Below, piece by piece: positions 11,868-21,076 of a stretch of 64,000 nucleotides of DNA. Numbering within the stretch: position 1 is the first letter of the stretch; each line of letters starts with the position of its first letter. Position numbers and translations under genes: made by a program. The stretch comes from Amylostereum areolatum. Its lineage: Eukaryota; Basidiomycota; Agaricomycetes; Russulales; Stereaceae. Location of the stretch: positions 1 to 64,000 of the forward strand of contig SAXG01000100.1 of the NCBI GenBank assembly GCA_012932865.1, given 5' to 3'. Under the pieces are notes generated by a model. That model saw nothing but the letters and a program-made list of their open reading frames with translations, was not told the DNA's origin and did no database searches.

Positions 11868-12941
11868 AGATATCAAAATCTTGGTCCTCGTCGATGTTGA
11901 TGGACTATAGCGCAGACGAAGAGAGACGGAGGGCGAAGTCGAAATGAAAGCCAAGGGGCCCGAAATTGAAAGCCCAAACAACACGCGTGATGTCTACGTA
12001 AGCAGGCCCTTGGCCACGGTGGCGGTCGCATCTCACGTGATTGGCCACCACGCCGGTGTTTCCACCAGTCGCCGGTCAGATGGCTCAAGCAGGAGTCGAA
12101 GATCTGACTCTTGAGCGGCGCCGCTGAGCCTCCTGCGTATTTTAAAGTGTGGATCACTGTTTACAGGTTTTGGCTGGATAGAATACTAAGTCCTGGCAGT
12201 GAATTGGCGATGCAATCCTGGTCTCAGTTACCACTTACCGGGCTGCAGATAGGCTGTAGGCGAAGTTCCTCGGGCTAATGATATCCAACGCCGCTCTGTC
12301 ATGAGAAGGACTCTTCCCCCCGCCTCAACTCCCTCAAGTTCTTGCCGAGCTTTTCCTCGGACTACTAACTTGGATGGTGTACTTATATGCCAGTCTAAAT
12401 CCGGAATGCAGATATACGGTACTGAAGAAAAGGGTGTGTTGTGTTGTCGCTGTGTATAATCGATACCGTGACTTACTCAAGACTTACTTTATCATTTTCT
12501 GGGATGACGGGAAGCGGGCAAGTACAGCCTGGAGACGGACAAAGAGTTGGGAGACGCCAGGGTGGCCAGACCGGGCTCTGGTCGGCACCGGGTTGCCGGA
12601 TTAGGCAAGTATTGTGCGTCGGCACGGATGATTGAACCCTTTTCTTTTCAGTCGCCATTTCGAAGTGGACAACGGCCCAGCTGCTGGCGCGCCCTCGATG
12701 CCGACAACAAAATGGCGCGATGCAACGGCGTGCGTCTTGCTCTCTGACCCCCATCATCGTTCGCAGTCGCTACTCCTTTGCCCTCGATCCTATCGTCGTC
12801 GTCGTCGTCGTCTCTGTGTGCATCTATCCTCCCTACTTCCCAGGTGCGTCAATATCTATTCGAATTCGAAGGGGACGATCGTTGACGATCGTGCTTCAGG
12901 GGCCCATACGATAAGACCTCGATACTGAAAGTCAGAGGGAG
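11868..12941. promoter_or_regulatory. Intergenic region with 5' regions of two divergent genes
   Basis: Lies between the divergent Nup85 gene and F-box-like copy A. The segment from about 12590 to 12941 is partly conserved upstream of copy B (48868-49129). Shared blocks include CCGGATTAGGCA and AGTCGCCAT, so it is probably the copy A promoter and 5' UTR. A short (TCG)n run (TCGTCGTCGTCGTCGTCGTC) lies at about 12795-12815. Confidence 0.5.
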
Positions 12942-14550
12942 ATGGACCAGGAGGAGATACAAAGGATCATCGATGGGTACCAGCCTTACGAGAATTGTGA
13001 CTGGGAGGTACGTCGTGTCGTTCTGGGAGTCCTGATTGTTCGACAACATATGTTCTGTTTGGTTATAGGCTCCCGTCACCACACCCAGACGTGCATGCCT
13101 TCCAGTCGAACTATACCGGCCCATCCTTGAAGCGATGTACAAGAATACGATCTTCTACAAGTACACGCTGCGCTTTCTCTTGTTCACATCTCAAGCGTGG
13201 AGGGCGGAGGCGGAGCGTAAGATTTACACCGACGTCGTTGTCCCTGAATACGGTCTCTTGCTGTTCGCGAGGACAATCATCGCACGTCCTGACCTTGGTC
13301 AGATGGTACGATCCCTCCAGTTTTGTCGAGCGCTGCCGCAAGGGGCCCCTACACCCGAAGACGTGGAATTATTCGACACTTTCCTTCATTGCCTTCCAAA
13401 CGTCAAGGACATCCGCCCGCAATGGAACCCCTCCTGCAGTTACTCCGCCCCCAAAATCGTCGACGAGGAGAACCCCAAGCTATTCGCCAACCGTCCCTTT
13501 CGGCTCGAGCGCTTCATGGCCTTCAGCGATTGGAATCTCCAAACGGTCGAGTTCCTCACGACGCAACCGGAAATACGGGAGTTCGAGATCGCGCTCTGCG
13601 TGAAGCCGGCGCCAAAACCCGAAGTCGTTCCGCATTCCGTCCTGCGCAAGTGCAACATGCTCATCACCGCCCCCGGTATCCTGGCCTCGTTCACGGTCCC
13701 ACCTCCCCTCCACTTTCTGCACGTTTACCTCAACGATTGGGGCACACTCGAGGAACGGCTGGGCGAGGCTACAGAGATAGGGATGTTCGGGAACACACTC
13801 ACGAGCCTGGCTGTCGCCCGGCGGTACGTCCGGGAAGGATACCTGTCCATGGCGGTAATCTTGGAAGGTTTCGCGGCGCAATGTTCCAAGCTTGCGGTGT
13901 TGGGGCTTTACGATTGTGTAGATTTTGTACGTTTTTTCTCGCATTGTTTTCCTTGAGCATACAACTGAGGTTTGATTGCGCCCAGTCGAACCGCGACAAT
14001 GCCAGAATCCGTCGCCTTGTCTCAGACAACTTTCCCAACCTACGCATGTTTGTCTGGGGCCCCCTCGCCGCGGGAATATGGCGGAACGAAAACGACGGTT
14101 GGTCGTCAGAAGAGGAGTCCGATGGCGACTCGATGTGGTCGGACGACGACGACCACACCACGGTCAAGATGGAACGCTACGCGGTCGCGCTGATGAAAGC
14201 CAAGCCTTCACTTCAGCTCTTCGTTGGCTTTGACGGCGATGGGTCGTGCAGGCATTCGCGCGTTTGGAGGAGAATTGGGACCGGTGAGGATACAAAACTG
14301 GAGGAGATCCTCGACCACTGGCGCCGGTTCGACATCGTTGAGCAGGAGCTGCGCTACGTCGATCCAAACGACCCCGAGGAGTACATGATGACCGGGTATG
14401 TAAACCCGAAAAGATTCTATGTGGACGTTCCAATGTACAACACCGAGCTGGGGGAAGCTTCGAACAAGAATACTGGGTGCGTATACCTTGTACTGAGCTG
14501 CAGGTCTGTCATACTGATCACACCTTGGCAATTTTAGATTCCCGTCGTGA
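12942..14550 (+). CDS. F-box-like protein, copy A
   Basis: Four exons: 12942-13007, 13069-13926, 13986-14476 and 14538-14550. They give an in-frame 475-residue protein, with introns starting GTACGT, GTACGT and GTGCGT. After the first intron comes an F-box-like helix pair ('LPVELYRPILEAM', then 'TSQAWRAEAERKIYTDV'), the usual position of the Skp1-binding F-box in agaricomycete proteins of this kind. No named C-terminal substrate domain is visible. There is an acidic stretch near residue 350 (SSEEESDGDSMWSDDDD). Such proteins are assumed to be substrate adaptors of SCF ubiquitin ligases, but that is inference. Copies B (49130-58766) and C (61133-62190) are relatives in this window; A is the only one that reads intact. 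Confidence 0.75.
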
Positions 14551-15047
14551 TGGCCACCCACCGAATACTGCTTCGTCTCCCTCATCGTCTTTCACTGTTT
14601 TCGTCATTGCTATCGTTAGGCTTTACTGTTTTATCCGTACAAAAACCGTATACCAGGGAATCTGCTGTACTATAACGCTGTTACCCGACCTTACCATGTC
14701 TCTTTGTTTTGCTCTCTTGTCCTTCTGTTGTACTACATAGTTGATGTTTGAAATCGGGAATGCTCGAGGTGGACTTAGTAGATTGACCTGACTCAGCTAC
14801 TTCCGTGTCTGATGCATGCGCGACCAGCCTGCAGCGAACTCCACCGTTCGTCTTGTTCTGTTCGCCGTCGACCCGGCTGAGATGCCCAATAGGGCAACTT
14901 TCGATCTATAACCCATCTCCAACACGGAACGGCGAGAGCGTGTGCTTTTTAGGCAAATCCGACCACTGTTGCACTGGAAAAAACGGGTGCGTCGCGTTTT
15001 TTCTCGCTTGGCTGACTGGAATTGACGTTGGCCGATGTCCATAGATT
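14551..15047. other. 3' region of copy A, shared with copy C
   Basis: No gene. The first about 190 bp are closely similar to the sequence after copy C (62240-62430), for example GATGGCCACCCACCGAATA in both. This marks the duplicated block. The rest up to the helicase-bearing element shows nothing recognisable. Confidence 0.5.
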
Positions 15048-15633
15048 TACGGATTCGATAGACTCGAGCCAGTCCCTGCGTGGGTGATGAGTCCCGTCGA
15101 TCACCCAGCCGTGGGGACTGGAGTCAAACCGCCGCGCGTCAGTACAGTGGAGATATATTCCCACGATATATCTCGACTTAGGATTTTGACGCCTCGATGC
15201 GCGTCCCACCCGTGTTTGACCTCTCACCCCCTACTGTGGCGTTCTGCTTGCCTTCTTCCATCGTATTACCTCTATAAATGTCTTGTACAACTGGAATCTG
15301 GAAACTGGACGTGTTTTTTTCTCTCCCTCGTTCAGTGACAAGTACTGTGGGTGACAGTTACTAATAGTACTTCAATCAGCCTGCTCTCTCACACCTGTGC
15401 CGCTGTCCCCGCCGTTTGCGAGCCATTGGACAACTTACATGCTGATTCTTGTATTCAGGACCGATGGCTCACTGTGTACTTACCGTCAAATAGCACTAAC
15501 ATGTCACAGACTTCAATCTCGTTTGAAACAGGCTAACAGCCCGACGCCTCGGTCCCGCCGTGTCTCAGAGCACGACAGCGGCGGCGACGACAGGTGCGTT
15601 TCTCCGGATTGTCAGTTTTCTTTCCCTCACATC

Positions 15634-17338
15634 ATGTCTACCCAGCTGGACCCAGCTCGCCTCTCGACAGCCGCGCAAAATCTCTGCGATGTGTTCTCTA
15701 TACCACACCTTCGACCGTCCCAAGTTCAAGCCGGCCGCAATCTCCTAGAAGGACGAAGTGTTCTGTTAGATGTCCCGACAGGGGCAGGGAAGACGATCGC
15801 CTTCATATTTCCCCTCTTCTATCACTGGTGGCCAGGCAATGAAGATCCCGACGCGCAGAAGACAGTCCTAGCGATTAGTCCACTCGTCGCTCTCATGGAG
15901 GAGCAGGTGCGTCATGTTCCCACCTCAAACGCCCCTATCTTGAACTTACATGGTATAGGCATCCATGCTTTCGTCGCACGGTATCCCTTCCGTCGCCATT
16001 CACTCACAGAAGACCGATATTGATGTGTTAATGAAGGTGCACTATGTTCTCGCTTGTTTTCCGCTGATACATGCGCTAATTACATTGCCGATTACTAGGA
16101 CCTTGCACGCGGCCAATACCGTGTGGCATTACTTGGCCCAGAAATGGCACTCAGAAAGGCGTTCGGGGACATGGTCATGTCATCGACACTCTTTCGCAAC
16201 GCATGCATATCCCTGATTGTTGATGAGGCTCACGCCGTTTCAGAATGGGGCACTGACGATTTCCGTCCTGAGTACGCACGTGTTGGTGAGCTACGCTCTC
16301 TTCTAAAACCGGGCACTCCTGTCCTTGCATGCTCAGCGACACTGCCGGCGGCGATTGTTTCCGACATCCAAGAGAAGCTCGGGCTCACATCGAGTGCTGT
16401 GCGTGTTATGGTCTCAAACCACAAGCCGAACATTGCGTTATCAGTTCGTACAATGCAGCACCCTGAAGACAGTCTAGGCGATCTTCTTTGTCTCATCCCG
16501 CGCAATGCGATCGTGGTGGAGGATATCCCGGTAACTCTCGTCTATGTGAACAGTCGTGGAGATGCGGAGGCAATTCAAGACTTTGTCCGGAGACATCTCC
16601 CAGACTCCATCCCTGCCAGTGTGGTGGAGTTTTATCATCGATACATACACGAGACGGACAAAGTGCGCATCCTTGCAGAGCTACGGGAATCCCGGATTCG
16701 CATTGTCCCTGCCACTGACGCATTGGGATGGGTACATTGCCCTGTACTACATCCTGGCCATGCGAGCTTGATACTAACATGCTTTCTAGGGAATTGATTT
16801 GCGGAACGTTGTACGGATTGTGCTCTGGAAGGTGCCGAAAACCTTCTGCTTGCTCGTTCAGAAGCTAGGACGTTGTGCACGCGATCCCAACCAGCTGGGC
16901 GAGGGAATTGTCTATGTTTCCGCAGGGTACTATCGCAAATGTGAGGCCATCGCTGCAAGTGACGCCGACAATGACTTGCACGACACTACAACAGCGGCAC
17001 CTTTGACAGCAATGCCCTCCACGGGAATGGACGTTGTCGAAGGCGTGCGTGTGGAGACTGCCACGGAGGAGTCAGCAACTGTCTCTCCACTTGGGCGGAC
17101 CACTGGAGCGCCGGCATCCAGGTATCGGGGTGAGGCGGTCAAACGAGATCAGGTCTACCTTGCTCGCTACATCTCCACCAAGACATGCCGTCGGATTCCA
17201 TGGAACGAGTTCTTTGAGAACGACATGAAGAGTGCGTTTTGCCGCTTTGGACTGGGATCTTATCCAGCCATGACTTACTATCGTCGTCATGCTAGCTTCA
17301 TTGGCGAGCCCGGTCGCCCAACCGCGATGCTGCGATAA
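15634..17338 (+). CDS. RecQ-like DEAH-box DNA helicase, C-terminus frameshifted
   Basis: Exons 15634-15906, 15959-16036, 16099-16731 and 16790-17338 join in frame to 510 residues; the last intron has a perfect TACTAAC branch point. Helicase motifs in order: Walker A 'VPTGAGKT' (residues about 47-54), 'ISPLVALMEEQ', motif II 'IVDEAHAVSEWG' (DEAH about 159-162), motif III 'ACSATLP', and motif VI 'QKLGRCARD'. This is a superfamily 2 RecQ-type 3'-5' DNA helicase architecture. The frame used ends 'GRPTAMLR'. One base away the sequence reads 'CCDNCAPSEFAVDEIDL', which resembles the usual Cys-pair C-terminus of this helicase group. A 1-nt frameshift near 17310 therefore probably removes it. The gene lies inside a TIR element, so its likely role is transposition rather than host repair. 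Confidence 0.75.
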
Positions 17339-17346
17339 CTGCGCAC

Positions 17347-18164
17347 CATCAGAGTTTGCGGTTGACGAAATCGACCTGGATGATCCCACAAAAATAGGGG
17401 CTGGGCGGCGTGCACAAAGCCCCCGTGAGGTAGTTCCTGTCCGTGGTTCGTGACATAGTTGCCCATAGAGGCGGAGACCTTGCGGTCCTTTGTTGTGAAC
17501 ACCGTTTGAATGAAATGGTGTAGGGATTTGAAGCCATAGCCGCCATCGGTTGTCTTCTTCGTCATGTCCGTCCATAGTCGTCGACACTCGCTTGCCTCCC
17601 TTCCTCGAACGCCCTGTCCCTCTCCCTTGTTGCAGCCTTCTCCTCTGCCCTAACACTCCGCTGCATCCACAAATCCTCATCCGACACATCCCGTGCCATC
17701 TCCTGTCCTGTTTCCGGTGCACCGCTCGCCGGTGTATCCTCCTCCGTGGCTGTTTCCTGATCCCTGTCTTCTGCACCTCTATCCCATCCGTCCGCATCTC
17801 CAGCATCTGGCATGGACTCCATGTGTTCCGCTGCGGGTGTCTCGAATTGTGGGGCAGAGATTGGTGATGGGTCGTTGTTGCGCTGCCGCTTCCGCCTTCC
17901 AGGACCATTTCTTCTAAGGTAAGGACGGCCTCGTTTACGTGGTCCTCTTGGCGTAGTTTCGACGGCACTGTACGGGGACGAGGGGACATGGGTCGTGGGA
18001 AGACGTGACGGTGTTTGAGGTGTAGGAACGGAGGACGCTCGTCGGGGGCTTGAGAGGGTGGCTGGGCTCACAGGGAGGGGATTGTCCGAGTGATAACCAC
18101 CATCAGAAAGTGCAGACTCGCACTCCGGAAGGTCCAAAATACTTCTCCGACGTTTTGGTGGCAT
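17347..18164 (-). pseudogene. N-terminal fragment of a transposon protein (DUF6589-like)
   Basis: The minus-strand frame from the ATG at 18164 encodes a basic, Pro/Ser-rich N-terminus ('MPPKRRRSILDLPECESAL', 'RGRPYLRRNGPGRRKRQR') and an acidic middle. It stops at 17562. The next frame continues the sense with 'TTDGGYGFKSLHHFIQTVFT' and 'SASMGNYVTNHGQ' (about 17560-17420), so a frameshift lies near 17560. The 'GYGF..L..F' block resembles the start of the DUF6589 region in agaricomycete transposon proteins that often neighbour RecQ-type helicases. Family assignment is from memory and tentative. The remaining several hundred residues expected are absent, and the fragment runs tail to tail into the helicase gene. 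The element therefore looks deleted and non-autonomous. Confidence 0.5.
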
Positions 18165-18379
18165 AAGGAAAGATATAGTATTGGGGAAACATGAGATGTG
18201 TACACGAGTGTGGAGGAAGACGCGACAGACGCGTCAACGCGTACGAAAAATCTTCTAAGTCAAGATATATCGTGGGAATAAATCTCCACTGTACTGCCGC
18301 GCGGTGGTTTGACTCCAGTCCCTGCGGCGACGTGCTAATGCCGGCTCGCTCAGGGACTGGTTCGAGTCTACGGATTCGA

Positions 18380-18925
18380 GTAGTTCACGGAATTCTGCCT
18401 TGTGCATGTGGTGCGTCTCGTCCTTCTATCGCCTCCCGCTGTGGCTCACTCGTGGTCGGCGCAGTCATCACTTACGAATCACGATGCAACTGTTTTCGAT
18501 ATTCAGCGTGGTTCGCGAATCGCATGATCGGCAGAGTTTCATACAAAGAACATCCTCATGATCGCCTCTATCCTCAAATCCTCGGGAGCTTTGCGCCATA
18601 GTGGTACTTTCGGCCTCCCATCGCTTCCGTCGTTCATTCCGAAGAGGTGAGCATCTTCCTTCTTACTGCATCTCATCCGCGGCTGACGACATTTGCCAGA
18701 TCGCTATCCTATCAGGCCACGCATGCCCATTTCATACCGTTGTCATGCGCCCCGTTCTCGGGAACGATTCGACATGACCACGGTCACGCTTGTGCTGTCA
18801 GTCCAGCCCAACAGCGAACTTTCCCCGACGGGCCGAGGCTTGGTTTCCACTATATAGTATAAAGTGCAAGGCCTTCCTTGGATACAAGACCAGTGCTACC
18901 TTCGCCCTCACGCTGCCCATCCAAA
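18380..18925 (+). promoter_or_regulatory. Upstream region of the GH5 gene with TATA box
   Basis: Before insertion of the helicase element this was contiguous with 15047. A TATA-like TATATAG lies at 18851-18857, about 70 bp before the mannanase start codon, at a normal distance for a fungal core promoter. No gene is seen; the plus-strand frame at 18191-18601 is not supported. Confidence 0.5.
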
Positions 18926-20663
18926 ATGAAGATTTCCATCGGTCTTGTGTGCGCCGCACTTGCCCTGGCGTGGTCTGGGAACGCCGCGCCGACAGCAACT
19001 GGGTTTGTGACGACTTCAGGCCAGAGTTTCCAGCTGAACGGGGAGCCTTTTGCCGCGGTCGGGTGCGTAGCTTTCATGTACCATCACGGTCTATCTAACG
19101 TCGCAAACAGTGCGAATTCGTACTGGGTGGGACTCACTGGTCTCAGCACCGACAACATGAACGTTGTGTTCGCGGATATGTCAGCTGTGGCAAAGGATGA
19201 AGGAAATCTGATCGTTCAAACGCGCAGGGGCTTCAACGAGGTGACCAGTCCGAGCGGGGACTACTACCAGAGTTGGTCCGGAAGTACGCCTACGGTCAAC
19301 ACTGGTGCTACTGGACTACAGAACTTTGGTACGCCGTCGGGTTTTATTGAGGGAAATCAGACATTGACATAGCATTATAGACAACGTCGTGGCTGCAGCG
19401 AAGGCCAACGGTCTTCGCCTCGTCGTCGCTTTGTATGTCCTTCGCGTGGTTGTTACTATTCGAAGTACTCAAAACCTCTTGTTTTTATCAGGACAAACAA
19501 CTGGTCCGACTATGGAGGAATGGACGTCTACACAGCTCAAATCCTCGGGTCTGGTCAGCCCCACGACGCGTTCTACACGAACGCCGAAGTGATCGTGAGT
19601 CAAAATTCCGACAGACTTGAGAGACGACACTGACCAGTTTCACAGACTGCGTATAAAAACTACGTGAATACTTTCGTTGGTCGTTACCTCGACGAACCCA
19701 CCATTATGGCCTGGGAATTGGGTAGGCTCCTCGAGGTCCTGTCACTTTCGACTTTTCTGACCTCTGCCCAGCCAATGAACCCAGGTGCTCTGGTAGCTCC
19801 ACGTGCGTTTCGGCTTCGCCCTTCTATTCCTCACAATGCCTTACTCGATCGTCTAGACAATCTTCAGGAAATTGTACCACAGAGACGATCACTGCCTGGG
19901 CCTCGGACTTGTCGTCTTTCATCAAGTCAATTGACTCGAACCATCTCGTCGCCATCGGCGACGAAGGCTTCTTCAACGAGCCAGCGAATCCGTCATACCC
20001 CTATCAGTACGTGCCGGCCTTCTCTACGTGTCGTTACCTGGTACTCACGTATGTTTTCAGAGGTACGGAGGGCATCGATTTCGACGCGAACCTCGCCATC
20101 GACACCATCGACTTTGGAACATTCCACGCAAGTTTTTGACCTTGGCTCGTCGTACATTATCCTGACATCCTCTCTCCGCAGGCCTACCCCGTTCGTCCGT
20201 GTCTCTCCAGGGTTTCAACCACCCGTTGATGTATACTATTCTATAGGTTAACTGGGGCGTCACCACCAACGTGACCGGTTGGGGCTCCCAATGGGTCATC
20301 GACCACGCTGCGTCGCAGGCAAACGCGAATAAGCCGGTCATCATGGAAGAGTTCGGCGTTACCGGTGATCAAGAATCGACGTACTCGGAGTGGTACGACG
20401 CCGTTCTGAGCTCGGGGTTGACGGGCGATCTCATCTGGTACGTCTCCTTGGCTTCCTTGTGGATGGTTTGTGAGACTGGGATGTAGGCAAGCTGGTTCGC
20501 ACTTATCGACAGGAGACACGCCCCAGGATGGATATGCGGTGAGTCCTCCTTTTCACGATCGGGGACTCTGGCTGACGCGCGGAGCCCGTGGCAGATTTTC
20601 CCGGATAACTCAGTTTACGAACTTGAGACATCACATGCGGCGGCGTTGAAAGCGAGAGGATGA
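18926..20663 (+). CDS. Secreted GH5 endo-1,4-beta-mannanase (subfamily 7-like)
   Basis: Twelve exons join exactly in frame to 384 residues: 18926-19062, 19111-19328, 19381-19432, 19492-19594, 19646-19721, 19772-19802, 19857-20006, 20061-20127, 20182-20190, 20247-20437, 20487-20538 and 20595-20663. The N-terminal about 20 residues form a signal peptide ('MKISIGLVCAALALAWSGNA'). Catalytic acid/base Glu is in 'WELANEPRCSGS' (about residue 199) and the nucleophile Glu in 'KPVIMEEFGVTG' (about 315). Length fits a catalytic domain without a cellulose-binding module. The role is cleavage of internal beta-1,4-mannosidic bonds in plant mannan. Oddities: exon 9 is only 9 nt (codons Ala-Tyr-Pro), preceded by a GC-AG intron (GCAAGT donor at 20128). 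The usually conserved R-x-W-G-F-N block reads 'VQTRRGFNEV'. Confidence 0.9.
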
Positions 20664-21076
20664 ACCTGCAATCCCTCTACAAGTCTCGTGGTTCTTCGAT
20701 TATATATTCGTATTCTTTCCCCAATGTTTATACCCAACTCAATGTCATCGCGCGGGTGCTGCCAGTGCTGGCAGAACCAAGAGTGATACTCTGCTGTCGG
20801 TTTACTTGGAATTAATGTGCTATATATGCGCTCTCATGCAAACTTGGACATGATAACATAATTGCTGAGGCGGAACCCGCTTGTAAGTGGTGTCCTCCAA
20901 GTGTCCTCCACGGAGTTTCGTCGACGCGTCGAGATGCCGGAATCATAATGCGGGGTAGAGTAACACAGCCACCCAATCTCCCTTACCATCGCCCTCGACC
21001 ACGAAATACTTCATCCTCTACGTGCTCTCTGTTCACCCACTCTAAAGCATCCCATCATATCTGCGGGAACTCTACT
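20664..21076. other. Intergenic between GH5 and RING ligase genes
   Basis: Contains the 3' UTR of the mannanase and the promoter of the downstream gene. No gene or repeat seen. Confidence 0.5.

Larger units (their letters stand above)
15059..18368. mobile_element. TIR transposon carrying a RecQ-like helicase (Academ-H-like layout)
   Basis: Bounded by terminal inverted repeats. The left end reads GACTCGAGCCAGTCCCTG (from 15061) and the right end is the reverse complement of GACTCGAACCAGTCCCTG (18351-18368). The inverted similarity continues inward for about 130 bp (15115-15185 against 18255-18325, sharing GACTGGAGTCAAACC, CAGTACAGTGGAGAT and TTCCCACGATATATCT). An 11-bp direct repeat TACGGATTCGA flanks it at 15048-15058 and 18369-18379, consistent with a target-site duplication. 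Inside are a plus-strand helicase gene and a convergent minus-strand gene fragment. Helicase-encoding Academ elements are known in fungi; I assign that group by layout only. Confidence 0.7.

Noticed and set aside
13323..14537. 404-codon plus-strand frame
   Set aside because: Wrong frame of F-box-like exon 2 reading through an intron into the true frame of exon 3.
17072..17989. 305-codon minus-strand frame
   Set aside because: Shadow of two real coding regions in other frames (helicase C-terminus on plus, transposon-protein fragment on minus).
18345..18365. tRNA T-loop-like GGTTCGAGTC
   Set aside because: It is part of the transposon TIR; no acceptor, D or anticodon arms can be built around it.
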